From: Ophiobolus disseminans
Taxonomy: Eukaryota > Ascomycota > Dothideomycetes > Pleosporales > Phaeosphaeriaceae
Direction of reading: 5' to 3'
Assembly (NCBI GenBank): GCA_010093685.1
Contig: MU006237.1
Span: 372,001-436,000, forward strand
Length of the DNA stretch: 64,000 nt
The notes beneath the pieces are model-generated. The model had not been told where the DNA came from. It worked only from the letters and a program-made list of their open reading frames with translations, and made no database searches. Numbering within the stretch: the stretch's first letter is position 1; the number at the start of each line of letters is the position of its first letter. Position numbers and translations under genes: made by a program. This document shows positions 32,957-44,326 of the stretch, piece after piece.

Positions 32957-33615
32957 TGCGGTTTTGGGAAAGTGATGAAGTGGACTAGCTGATATAAAGC
33001 TGAGATGGTTGTCGGTGTTTCTCACTTTGTGTGCTGTGCTACAATTTGAAGGACATCCCAATCCTTTTATAACACACTCAAAATGAATCTCGTATGGACG
33101 TGCCAGGAGATACAATGTGGCGCTGCGTCAAAGGAGAGACGGTTGTTCCGACTCCGCCATTCAGCTGTGCTGCCATTGTTCAATTGTTCCGTTCAACGCC
33201 AGGCAACATCCAGTCGCGGTGTTTCTTGGTAGCGGAATCCCACCACCGGCCGGTCACTTGTCTAGTGTATGTGGCTACGGTAAGATTACTTGCAAGCGTC
33301 GCATTGCTCGTATACCCATCTCTAGCCAATAGGAACGACTCCGAGTCGAGATGAGCCACATCTTGGCAGCGGAGTGAGATTAGTGAACATACCTTACATG
33401 AGCAATTCCTCACAAAGTAGGTTGCACCATATTCTTGGCTGCATCTGGACATCGAACAAAATCATTTGGTGGGAAAGAAGTGAGGGCACAAATCAACAAG
33501 GAACGGTGTGACCTCATTACTAGGAAGACTAAGATGACTAAGAAGACATGAGTGGCTCAACACCGCTCAGCTAGTAGAGTACACGTGGGCCCGTATCATC
33601 ATCGAACCCAGTGTC
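32957..33615. other. Spacer between the NmrA-like and AIF-like genes
   Basis: This should contain the NmrA-like promoter and the 3' end of the oxidoreductase gene. No coding or repeat feature is supported. Confidence 0.35.
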
Positions 33616-35090
33616 TTAGGAAGTAGCCTCCACAGGCTTGATGCCCACTTCTACCATCTTCACCTTCTCCACGTCTTCAATCTTTTGGTTCACTTTCTCC
33701 ACGACATCCGTCAAGCCCAGATACTTCAAATTCGCCGCCCAGCCTAGATCGTCACCAAAATAAGCCTGCATGACATCAACACCATACTTCATACCATTCG
33801 TCGGATCGTATGTGAGGCACTGCTTTCCTACTGCTAGACCAATGACGGCCGCCCAAGCTGGCAGCTCGGTCAAGGCGTGTTGCTCGGCTTCTGGCTCAAG
33901 CTCGGAGTTTAATATTGAGGCGAAGATATTTTGCGCTGCGGCTTGACCCATGACTGTTGCACTGCCCGCACGCTTGATGCCGGTCCAGGCGATCACGTCG
34001 CCGACGCCGTAGTGTGACGATGCGTTGGGTATTGTGTCCTTGAATACTAGGGATTGGTGCACCATTACCTCCTTTTCCTCGTTCAAACACTCATCTGGTA
34101 GAACGTCGGTGGTCGGTGTACCCTTCTTCGTCGAGTCGATGACGAAGTCTGCTGTGAGGACGTCTCCGTTGGCCAGCGTGACAGTGAATTGGCCATTTGG
34201 TTGTTCCGCGATGGAAGCCCGGTTGCCCAAGACGAGGTCAACGCCTTCTTCTTCGAGGAGTATGCGAGCGCGGTATTTGACGTCTGACGGAAGGGGTTCC
34301 GAGGAAAGGACTTCGGCTCGTGAGTGTACGAGTGTGACGCCTATTTGAGGATAACAGTTCCTGATCTCGGCTGCAAACTCGACGCCTACTGCACCAGCGC
34401 CAATGACGACTACTCTTCTTCCTTCGTGCTTGGTGGGGTCGTTGCCAGTGATTTTCTCGATAAACGCCTTTCCATCCCGTTGATACTCTTCAAAGCTGCC
34501 TGACTTCGGTACCGCTGGCCAATGCCTCTTCAGTCCCGTCGCCATGACCATATAATCGTACGCTTGCCGTTGCATCTTCCCGCTTCGATCGCACCACTCC
34601 GCAACCTTGGCTGCAGGGTCCACTTTCTTAACACTCCCATGCTTGAAATGTAGATTCTCATGCTTCAGCTCGTTTAGATGCGTAAATCGCCTCCACATAT
34701 GGCTCGTGTATTTGGGCGTGACATGTGCAAGTGGCGCGCCGACGGAGTGGACTGCAAAGTACGATGATCAGTACGAAAACTTCATGCAAGGTGACGATGT
34801 GGAGCATGCCAGTGGCAAAACTACTAACACGCCTCGGTTAATGTGGGGTTGGAAAGTGACGCACAATATCCATCTCTCTCGTCAATAACAGTGACTTCAA
34901 CACCACGAGTGCTCATTGTGCCTTTGAAGTCTGGACCGGGATAGACGGAGGGCCGCGCCTTGCCTTGAGAGTAGTCGAGCAAGTTGAGGACCGCAGATAT
35001 TCCGCCGTATGCGCAGCCGACAACGAGGATGCGGTGTGGATTTGAGAGACTGAGATTGGTAAGGGAGCTTGTGACGTCTGGGAGTATCAT
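33616..35090 (-). CDS. AIF/FSP1-like FAD-dependent oxidoreductase
   Basis: Two exons, 34865-35090 and 33616-34751, give 453 residues. The join (donor gtgcgt, acceptor gcag) restores VIDERDGYFHSVGAPLAHV, which fits the family. The N-terminal FAD-binding site is RILVVGCAYGGISAVLNLLD (G-x-G-x-x-G-like with an alanine change). A second Rossmann motif for NAD(P)H is RRVVVIGAGAVGVEFAAEI, near residue 190. A third FAD contact, SSHYGVGDVIAWTG, is also present. The pattern matches the AMID/FSP1-type proteins related to apoptosis-inducing factor, which are quinone or NAD(P)H oxidoreductases. No transmembrane anchor is visible. The substrate is unknown. Confidence 0.85.
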
Positions 35091-36613
35091 TTTGACAGTT
35101 TATGTATTTTAAATGCCTATAACAAGTTTATCGAAATGTTGAAAGGAGAAGAAGCAGAGCAGAGGGAGATGATCTGATAAGATTGTAGCCCTGCAGGCGT
35201 GCATATTTGGGCGCTTTTATTGCCGACTCCATCAGCCACCGACATCGGAAATCACGCGCAAACAGCCCACAACGCGTCTTTCGGCAGCTCGACCATCCAC
35301 TTTCGACCCTGAGTTGCGCGGACGTGGTGCTGCGTGTCCTCATTGGTTGCGATGGAGCATGAACTATCTGATCCGCCGAAAATTTTATCTGATCCGCCGG
35401 TTAGCGTTCTTGGCCCGTAAGTCTGCCCGTGTCGTCTTACGTTACACGAAACATCTTCCCCCATGCAGTTCGTAACACCACACTCCTTCCCTCTTGCAGT
35501 TACGCGGATCTTGTTTAGGATTCTCCCGTTTGCTGTTGCCATGCGGTTGAACCAGGGAGCGGAGGCCAAGGCCGCACCTGCGTTGAGGCCTCATTGAGGA
35601 CCGCCTTCCATCCTTCGCATCTTTAGGCGTTCAGTCAGCGGGGCAGAAGTCGCAATCATGGAACGCAGAAATTCGAAGTTTACATCCGCATCCTCGTAGC
35701 CTTTGTTGCTGTGCAGCGAAGGCGTGAAACCATGCTGGAGCGCAGTGGCCCGACATCAGCAGCAGCGCACTAGCTCCAGGCGCTGTTACCGTTTATGTGC
35801 AGACATAGCTTGAAAGACAATACAACTAATTAATCGATCTACCATCACGAAGAGTTTAAGTCTCAGATACCACCCGAATTAACGTAACACGTGGTGCTAG
35901 ACACCCAAAGCGAGCGAGGTGTTCGCTTCAACAGAATCAGCTTACTGGGCGCCTCATAAGCTCGATTCTTGCTAGTACGTATACGCACAGCTTACGTGTT
36001 GAATTGTTCGCGTCGTGTTGAATTGTTCGCGTCGTGTTGAACTGTTCGCGTAGTGTGTCAAATTATGCCCGCAACTAACATCTTGCAGTACACCATGAAG
36101 GACAGCCATCAATCTAACAAAATGCTCTGCTAAGGAGGTCACCACAACGACAAGAATGAAGACCAAACGCCATAATTCTGCGGACGCATTACACGAGAAA
36201 GTGGCAGTGTCCCGCAACGATGGAAGTCCGCACATACAGCGCAACTCCGCATCTATTCAAGCTAAACTATTTCGCACAACCACCACACCGTACGGACCAT
36301 TAGCGGGAATGTTGCACAAGCCGCCTTGCGACAAACATCAAAACATACTGCACCCAAGTTTGCCTAACCTTCTCTAATTGGACGTCCCAATGTCTTAATG
36401 CGTTCGGGAACGTAGCGAAGGCGTGATGTACGCCCCGTGGCGTACAAAGCCCTCATCCGGTGGACGAATTTCCCCGCATTTGGTCCGACGATGCGTACAC
36501 CTTGAAGCCTGCGACGGATGTGTCTGTTCTGGATACGCATAAATTTATCGGTATTGTGGTAAACATGTATAAAGGACCGGCTCCTCTGCTTCTCCGAGCT
36601 CATCGATCTCATT
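35091..36613. other. Gene-free region with short direct repeats
   Basis: About 1.5 kb without a supported gene. It contains a duplicated 14-mer TATCTGATCCGCCG at 35365-35378 and 35386-35399, and the 19-bp tandem repeat listed separately. The promoter of the following dehydrogenase must lie at its right end. Confidence 0.4.
35996..36052. repeat. 19-bp tandem repeat, three copies
   Basis: The unit GTGTTGAATTGTTCGCGTC occurs at 35996-36014 and 36015-36033. A third copy at 36034-36052 has two changes. No function is evident. Confidence 0.85.
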
Positions 36614-37711
36614 ATGGTCGCCCTTTCGGACGTTCTCGCATCAAATGCTCAGATTCAATCGAACTTGCCAAAGGGGTTGATTGCTATATTTGCAGGTGCA
36701 ACAAGTGGCATTGGCGAAGTTACCCTCAAGACTTTTGTAAGGTATGCAGTCGAACCACGCATCTACATCATCGCTCGCAACCAAACAGCCGCCGAGCGGG
36801 TCATCGCCGAGTGTCGACAAATCAACGCTAAAGGGCAGTATGAGTTCATTTACGCAGACTTGATGTTGATCAAAGAGACGGACCGTGCTTGCGAGCAAAT
36901 CAAAAGAAAGGAGAAACTTGTCAACCTGGTCGTCCTCAGCGCTGGCCAATTCATCTTCGATCGCAAGCGTATGTTACAACACACCCATTGTAGGGGATCG
37001 TTAAAAGCTCATAAAACACTTCTAGCCACATCAGAAGGACTCAATGCTCTGCTCGCAACAGGGTGTTACAGCCGCTTCCGCATCGCGCAGCAGCTTCTGC
37101 CGTTGCTCACTGCCGCTGCCTCCACCACACCACTTGCGCGCGTCGTTAATGTTTCCAGTGGCACATACGAAGGCGATGTAGTCACCTCGGACATGCAAGT
37201 TCAGAACTTGTCATTCACGAAAGCTTTCTCGGAAATGAAGCCCCACGTCGCCAGCATAGCCACACTCTATCTGGAAGCCCTAGCAGACCAAGCCCCGACT
37301 GTGAGTTTCGTCCACGACTTCCCGGGCCCTGTGTACTCGAATCTTCACAAAAACGCGATTGGTGTTTTTGGGCTGCTGATCCGCGTCATTACGGAGGTAA
37401 TCTACGCATTCCTGGGAAGGTGGCTATTTGTACCCATTGAAGAGAGTGGCGAGCGGCATGTCTATTTTGCTACAAGCAAAAACTATAGGCCGCGCGCTGG
37501 AACCGCTGTCGGGATGGCACTGGAAGGTGTGAACGCTGCTGAGGGTAGCGATGGTTTGGTCGGAAGCGGAGTGTACTCGATCAATTGGGATGGCGAGAAG
37601 CGTACTGAGGCCTCGGTGTCTGCATTGAAGAAACTGAGGGCTAAAGGTGTGAAAGAGATTGTTTGGGATCATGTTACGGGTGAGTTCGACCGCATTACCG
37701 CGGGAATGTAA
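36614..37711 (+). CDS. Short-chain dehydrogenase/reductase with an in-frame intron
   Basis: The Rossmann motif LIAIFAGATSGIGEVTLKTF (T-S-G-I-G) begins near residue 21. VLSAGQ stands in the usual N-A-G position. The reading frame is open for 365 codons, but 36969-37025 has gtatgt at the start and cttctag at the end and is 57 nt long. It is therefore a frame-preserving intron, whose removal gives FDRKPTSEGLN and a 346-residue protein. Later parts are VVNVSSGTYEGDVVTSD, VSFVHDFPGPVYSNL and a hydrophobic helix (IRVITEVIYAFLGRWLFVP). The classical YxxxK is replaced by Y-S-R-F-R. This SDR subtype is common in fungal secondary metabolism, but no cluster partner is adjacent. Confidence 0.8.
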   Translation: MVALSDVLASNAQIQSNLPKGLIAIFAGATSGIGEVTLKTFVRYAVEPRIYIIARNQTAAERVIAECRQINAKGQYEFIYADLMLIKETDRACEQIKRKEKLVNLVVLSAGQFIFDRKRMLQHTHCRGSLKAHKTLLATSEGLNALLATGCYSRFRIAQQLLPLLTAAASTTPLARVVNVSSGTYEGDVVTSDMQVQNLSFTKAFSEMKPHVASIATLYLEALADQAPTVSFVHDFPGPVYSNLHKNAIGVFGLLIRVITEVIYAFLGRWLFVPIEESGERHVYFATSKNYRPRAGTAVGMALEGVNAAEGSDGLVGSGVYSINWDGEKRTEASVSALKKLRAKGVKEIVWDHVTGEFDRITAGM

Positions 37712-37997
37712 GCAATGCGACAGCAATTTGGGGCAAGAGTTACTGCGGTCGCAGAGGCGCTGTTGCATTTGTTGCGGTGCAGCTGCACCCCTTTCTCTCT
37801 CTCTGGGGTGGGCTAGAAACGAATAGTAGAGTGAATATCGAGAGATCTCAGCCTTCCCTCCCCTTTCCATGAACTACTTACACTTCTTCCTGTGTTACTA
37901 CTTCTTGACCCCGCACCATCTAGCTCTACTCGACAGCGAGCATTTAATTAAACCCTGCATCGACTGATTTTGCCTACGGATCAACCAGCCTGTCAGC

Positions 37998-39119
37998 ATG
38001 CTTTTTTTCTTCTTCCTGGCGCTTGCCACCCTTCCGGTTGCTTGCAACCCTCCGCTTAACGATTTTAAGTACTTGGGCAACGACACACAGTACTCTGGAC
38101 ATTATTCAAGCTTCCATGAATCAGGGAGGCATGGGCTGGTCCGAAATCGTCACCCTAGTTAGTTTGCTTTCCACCCGTTTGGTCTATCTAGTTGCTAACA
38201 AAAACAGTCTGGTAAAGCTCGTACCACCTGGCCGGATGGCCTCATCCAGTACTGCTTCACGAACGAGGCCGCTCGCGCCGAATTCGGCATAGACATTCAA
38301 GATGCTTGGAAGTTGTGGAAGGATCTCATTGGTGACGCTGGCACGGCGAACGGACACTCCCTTGTCTTCCGAGAGTTCAAGTTCAAAGAGGGCGCTCACC
38401 CTTATTGCCACTCCAAAAGCACCGAGAACTGGAACCCCGATGCCCCTGAAGACCTTGCCGTATTTGGCTTTGACTCCATACCCGGCGTTCAAGCTTGGTC
38501 TATTACTGGATACATGCCCAAGGAATTTCAGAACGACCCTGGCCGCCATGGTTCACGCTTCGACAAGGAGTCCAAAAACAAGTACCTGCGTCCGTATTGG
38601 GTCAATACCGTCGCTCACAAGCTCGGCCACGTCTTTGGATTTTGGCACGAGCACCAGCGTGATGATCGTGACAGCTACATCCACTTCGACTGCACTAAGC
38701 TGACAAACTACGAGAACTCCAAAGCCACCGTCGAGAAAGAAGGCAAATATACAATGGCCCAAATCTGTAGCAACTACTACCTTGCTTTGATCCACAACTT
38801 CCCCGCGATTCAGGACTTTGAAACCATTGATCACGACGCGTACGACAATGACGGCAAAAGGCACACGTTGTTCTTGAACACCGACTTAGAATTCGACGAC
38901 GAGAGCATCATGCTTTACTCGAGCGCCGAGTTGACGAATCCGGGCAAAAATGGGAACGACGTGACGCAGGTCCCGCTGAGCTTTTGGAAACATCGCGATA
39001 TGGGCTACGACCCACCTGAGCAGTTCACCAAGGACAACCTGGAACTCATTCCCATCAACTGGGAGGTTAGCCACGGTGATTTCGAGGGAATCCAGCACCT
39101 TTATCCTTGGCATGGTTAG
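37998..39119 (+). pseudogene. Astacin-like (M12A) secreted protease, inactivated
   Basis: ATG 37998 encodes a signal peptide (MLFFFFLALATLPVACN) and a short mature start, PPLNDFKYLGNDT. The frame then shifts by one near 38085-38100. The protease body resumes as NQGGMGWSEIVTL to 38157. After an intron at 38158-38207 (gttagt, branch gctaac, acag) it runs to 39119. The zinc site should read HExxHxxGxxH but is HKLGHVFGFWHEHQRDDRDS, so the catalytic glutamate is lysine. The Met-turn SIMLYSS is kept. With both the frameshift and the catalytic loss it is probably a dead gene. A cytosolic non-enzymatic product from an inner ATG is possible. Confidence 0.7.
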
Positions 39120-41298
39120 ACGGTGCTTGCGTGGTAGAACTATGGGCAACCTAGCTCCAGAAAAGAGTATAAGAATAGGGTAGATGTGTTTGCCGCTTTC
39201 CAAGCGGTATGTGCTTCACGATACTGGAAATGATACTTATCGAATACTTCTATCATGCAAATTTGAGCTTGCTGTGATGAAGCTATAGCTTCAAAATGTG
39301 AGAGGCGAAATGCTTCGGTACGCAAGTACATCACCTGGGCAATGTCTTACATTCACAGCGCTCACGTTAAGCGCAACATGTGATGTCAAAGTGGATGTCA
39401 TACGAATAAATTTAGTTGGCTTCAAAATTACATAAAATGAATGGCAGACTCCAAATCATGGGCCAATCGCGAACTGATACGATTATTGTATCTTGGGAGG
39501 ATGTCTCTGGCCGTCCACACGAGCATCAGTGATCTGAGCTGGCACATAGTTTGACTCCAGCATTACGATTGTACAAGACTTCCGGTCAAAACAAGAGATG
39601 ACGAATACACGGACTGGATCCAAACTGACAGCAACGTGATAAGAAAGTAGTAGTTTCATGCCTTCAATAAGACTAAATAGACGATGATGGACATAAGCTT
39701 CAAACTAAGGCATGTCTAGATTCTATCATGTAGTTATATCGGATTTGCGCGCGCCAGATGCCTCACTGAGATCTTATGTCCAGGTGGACTTGAGAAGATA
39801 GAGATAGAATAGAAATTGTTTCCTAGGTAGCACTTCGAGCTCCTCTTTGACAGTTCGCTTGTAAAATAGAAAGTAGCTAACAGACTTCTAGGCCGCTCGT
39901 ATGACAAATTAAAGACTTACGGAGAGAACTGTCTCGTTCTTAATTGATAGCGAATGCAATGGTATCAAGGATACAAGCGCAGCTGACAGCCTATGATGCG
40001 TCTCATGTCTAGATTAGAGAACTGATTTTACCTAGGAGATAGCGAGGAACTGAGAATAGACAGCAGACCACTTGAGGGAAGCATGAAACTAATAGGCATG
40101 TAAAAGATATAAAAAACCAGAGATAGATGAAACACATGATGAGAAAAGTCACCTCAAATCTCGTGCTCTTTCGCCTAACGGCCTTCTGCACAATGATTGC
40201 GTATAAAACGTGTGGGATGTGGGAGACAGGGCAAAAGTGAGAGGAAGGTTGTTGTATTGAGAGAGCTACATAGAGCGATTATATACACAGCAAGATGAGT
40301 AAGCTAGTGACTAAGAGTCACGTGGAGATGCAGTCCGCAGTGTACCGTGTGAACCAAGGTGCCAGGCTGACAAAACGGATTGTTCGTGTTTTCTCCAAAA
40401 CAACTGCCTCAGCGATTCTTAGATTGCTTGTATGTTAATAAACCTTAACGCTAGATGGATTTTGAGGTCATAGTTGATCCATTCAGTCAAAGTTCACTTC
40501 GGAGACTAGCTATATGTTGAGTGACTGTTGCGTGAGTACTCATAAACGGAGCATACTGCAGAGATGAGATGGAGATGGAGATTAAGCTGAGAGCCCTTCG
40601 GTCGTTGAGCCTCCAAGGCCCCTGCGTATGCGAGACATCCTTCACCTTAGCCACAACCTCTGAGCTAATCATGATACTTGAATGAAACTAGTCAACCCGA
40701 GTAAAAATGGCTCTTACGACGCTCTCTGGGAACCTAGTTGCCCGCTCTTTAGGAGAGCGGAGCATTAGTTTATAAGAAACCGATGTAACCAGATTCTCAA
40801 GAGCTTGTTTGCTCTTCCGGGCTGTTGCAGATACCTAACTACAACAGCAAGGTAAGCTGTTGCACGCTAGCAGGGTTATCCCTACGCTCTCTCATTCTAC
40901 ACATATATATAGCTTCCCTCGTTCATAGCCAAACAATCAACTCAGTCCTTCATTCTCCTTCCATATCACATATGCGAGATAAGCTTCCAGAATCTTTACT
41001 TCGTTTCATATCTAAGCTCTCTGTGTTACCCTCTTGGGTATTATCACCTCAAGCTGCTGCTTCAAACCCCTACTCTGTTTACCTGCCACAGCCGTTTGTA
41101 TTCGCTCCTTCTGTTTGTACCTCCGCTGCCTTTACTTCTGTTGCACCACAGCACTAGCGTCTCTCTGGCCTCACTCTATCTCCTACGCGCTTCTCTCTAC
41201 AACAACTCGGCCTACACGACCACTCATTGGACACTCTTCTCCTACCAGTCAATCGTCAGGCTATTTATCCTGTTGATCCTCACCAACGGACAAGTACC
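39120..41298. other. Gene-free region between the two protease copies
   Basis: About 2.2 kb that looks AT-rich, with no open frame carrying a recognisable domain. I saw no transposon ends, tRNA or long repeats. The right end holds the upstream region of the second protease copy. Confidence 0.4.
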
Positions 41299-41887
41299 AT
41301 GTACTTCTCTGCTTTTCTCGTCTTCTTGCTCGCGGCTCTATCGTTGTCATGCCCGCCGCCGCTCAACAATTTCGACTTTATGGGCAACGACACCCACACC
41401 TCTTCGGAACTGATTGGTTAGTCTCGAGTTATCAATCGAAGTGCGATGCACGCTGAATTTATACAGAGGCACACTTTGCTCAGGCAGGTCTTGGCTGGGT
41501 TGAGGGAGTCACAGTAGAAGGTAACACATTTACCGCCTGGCCTCGCGACGAAGACTCTCCTGTTCACTCCATTCACTACTGCTTCTGGGATAAAGTTTCT
41601 TTTGACCTGCTGCCACAAGTCTGGATTCCAGCTCTCCAGCTGTGGGAGAAGAAACTTGACAGTTTTCCAAGCAAAGAGACCTACCACGCCATACTCTTCA
41701 CGGCAACGTACAACGTGAACGATCCGCAGTACTGCAACCACGAGGATGGGAAGTGGAACGACGTCTTTCCTTTAAACTCACTGATAATCATGGCCAAGAA
41801 GGATCTCAATACTCCTGCAGCAGCAACAAGGAGGTCTCTGATGGCGACGTCGCTGGGGTCCGGTTCATGTATCCGTGGAAAGAGTAA
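41299..41887 (+). pseudogene. Astacin-like protease copy 2, internal deletion
   Basis: The N-terminus parallels copy 1: a signal peptide (MYFSAFLVFLLAALSLSC), then PPPLNNFDFMGNDTHTSS. An intron near 41416-41466 (gttagt...atacag) leads into AHFAQAGLGWVEGVTVEG. The frame continues to KKDLNTP near 41813. A shifted frame then gives DVAGVRFMYPWKE and a stop at 41885-41887, matching the very end of copy 1 (DFEGIQHLYPWHG). The zinc-binding helix, third histidine and Met-turn are all missing. An internal deletion therefore joined the first half to the last few residues. The product cannot be a working metalloprotease. Confidence 0.65.
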
Positions 41888-42748
41888 AGCGGCTTTCGTA
41901 ATTTTAACGCTGATGTTTCTCGGTGTCTTGGATGACCTGGATACAGCTCAAGCTTGGAATGGGACTTTGTGGACATGAATGAGAAAACAGATATCACGAC
42001 CGTATGGCTAGGACAAGGCATACAGCTACAGCATGATATATAGCACTTATAACGAATGACAAGCATCATTCGGAGACCATGAACTGAAATGAATGTGGAG
42101 AGTTTAAAGAAAAGTGCATGTGTAAGAACGTAAGGGGACGACCTCAATGTTGCCATGTGTCAGATATCCACCATATCAACCTTCAAGCTACAGCAGCGAG
42201 AAGGTCGGCCTTTTTGTTGCCTGACACCATGCTACCTGGTGAAGATGGGGAGATGTTTCTGATCCATGCCTTTGAATGAAGAGTTCTTCGACATGTTATC
42301 GAAGAGTAGGCTTTGGCAGCAAGAAAAGAGGTTGATGAAATGCGTTGTGCGTGTGGAGCTGCAGATTCGGAGGAGCGGCGGCTAGCGCAAAATCGTGGCT
42401 TACTAAGTCGACTGATCGCAACCGTCGTGATCCTGTAGACTGCACCCCATTCACAACGCGACATCAGCACTGGCAGACTTCTCACGTTATGCATGCCTGT
42501 ATCGTTACGAGCTGCAAAGGTATCACCTGCTGCCACACATTTAAAGTGGCACCATGGCCTCATTGCACCTTTCCACACATCTCATTATGACGACACGACC
42601 ATAGACGCGTCTTGGGCAGACGTATATTGCTCGCCGTATTGCCCATGACGGCTGAGATTCCACGTTTCTGCGCATACACTTTGCAACATTGTAAACAGCT
42701 AAACACGCGATTCACTCCTCCAGAAGGCCCTCGCAGCCGACGACAACC
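41888..42748. other. Spacer between the protease remnant and the SDR gene
   Basis: Only motif-free short frames are present on both strands. It should include the SDR promoter. Confidence 0.35.
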
Positions 42749-43799
42749 ATGGCGAAAGCCCTCGGACTATCATCGAACACATTCGACCCTAACAATGACA
42801 TTCCCGACCTGAGCGGCAAGGTGCGATTCCTCTCCACACATATGAGAATCTCAACTGAACCTCATACAGGTCTACATTGTCACCGGCGGATCGACTGGAA
42901 TTGGCTACGGCATCGTCGCGCATATCCTGCAACATAACCCCGAAAAGCTCTACCTCCTCTCGAACAAGGAACAACACGCAGATGAGGCGAAGGGAGCTCT
43001 CAAGGAGTTTGGCGACGCCAGCAAAGTCGAATGGCGGCAGTGCAACCTAGAAGACTTCAAGCAAACCGATGAGGTAGCGAGGCAGCTGGCACAAGAGCTC
43101 ACCAGGCTTGATGCGCTGGTTTGTAACGCTGGACTTGGCGTCGGCGTATACAAGGAGACACGAGACGGTCTAGACAGTCACATGCAGGTCAATGTGTTCG
43201 CGCAGGCTCACCTTACTCTCACACTGCTACCCGTCCTGCAAAGGACGCCAGACTCGCGACTCGTCCACCAATCGTCTGACCTTCACAGAGGTGCCAACAA
43301 CAAGATGAAATTCGAAACAATCGAAGAAATGAACCAGGACATTGGAGCAATGCTGCTCTACAACCGCACGAAGCTGGCCCAGATCCTGTTCCTCCGCGAA
43401 ATATATCGGCGCATCAAAGAAGGCCAATTCGGGCCCGTCTCTGGTACAACTGGTCTACCCTGGATCAATGCCACACACCCCGGTGGCGTCAAGACAGACC
43501 AGCAGGATCAGGCTGTGGAGGCGTACGGCACGCTCGGCAAGATCGGTGTTGCCGTAGTCAGGCCATTCATGAAGGATCCAGTCGACGAGGGTTGCCGCCC
43601 GGCGCTCTTCGCTGCAACGTCCCTCGATATCGTGAAGGATCAGGTTCAAAACTCATACATTGTTCCTGATCGTAAGGTCACGGAGGTGTCGAGCCAGGCG
43701 CAGGACGAAGCCTTGAGCTTGAATCTATGGAAGCTTACCAAGCAGGTGGTGGAGTCGAAGATTGGTAATCTGCCATACAAAATGCAGGCAGATCGATGA
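42749..43799 (+). CDS. Short-chain dehydrogenase/reductase, classical type
   Basis: Two exons, 42749-42820 and 42870-43799 (gtgcga...acag), give 333 residues. The splice joins SGK to VYIVTGGSTGIGYGIVAHIL, the T-G-x-x-x-G-I-G cofactor motif. Other SDR features are LDALVCNAGLGVGVY (N-A-G), the catalytic serine in RLVHQSSD, and the catalytic pair in LLYNRTKLAQILFLREI (Y-N-R-T-K). The P-G motif after the active site is INATHPGGVKTD. It resembles the retinol-dehydrogenase/WWOX-like group and 3-ketosteroid-reductase-like fungal SDRs. The substrate is unknown. All catalytic residues are present. Confidence 0.85.
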
Positions 43800-44326
43800 G
43801 CGGGGTCACGACTTAAGTGGGCGAGATCTGTCGCGCATGTAGGGCGTGGTTGTACTTCTGACGATGATCAAATACTTAGGTCCTTTCCTGGGTAGCAAAT
43901 AGTACAGCAAGAACACAGTGATCTCGTGTCAACAATGCGTCCGCAGCGTCAGGATAATTGCGAGTCATGTCTCAACATGATGCACGACAAGCTGACTTGC
44001 ATCCCTGCTCACAGCCTGGGGCTTATCACCACAGTTAGCAGTCAAATCACCTCGAAGTACACCGTTATCTCGTTCTAGTCAACCTCTCATCTCGCAACCT
44101 CAAATCGTGTCGAATTGTAAGCATGTAAACGTAGGGCGTACTACTCGTTACCCCACTACGTCATGCCACTAAGTGGGGTTCCAAGCAGCGATGACTCCAC
44201 ATCTTCAACAGAGGGATATAGCTGGCTGCATACCCTTCTATCCATTGTCCGTATCCCAAAGCTCGTGTACTGAACACATCGTATCTTTTCAAGCTCTCAT
44301 TTTTCAACTACACCAACTGGTCGACA
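43800..44326. other. Spacer upstream of the dehalogenase gene
   Basis: No coding or repeat feature is recognisable. It should hold the promoter of the dehalogenase gene. Confidence 0.35.

Noticed and set aside
42183..42578. A 131-codon minus-strand frame upstream of the SDR gene
   Set aside because: No recognisable motif, no splice context, and composition typical of chance frames.
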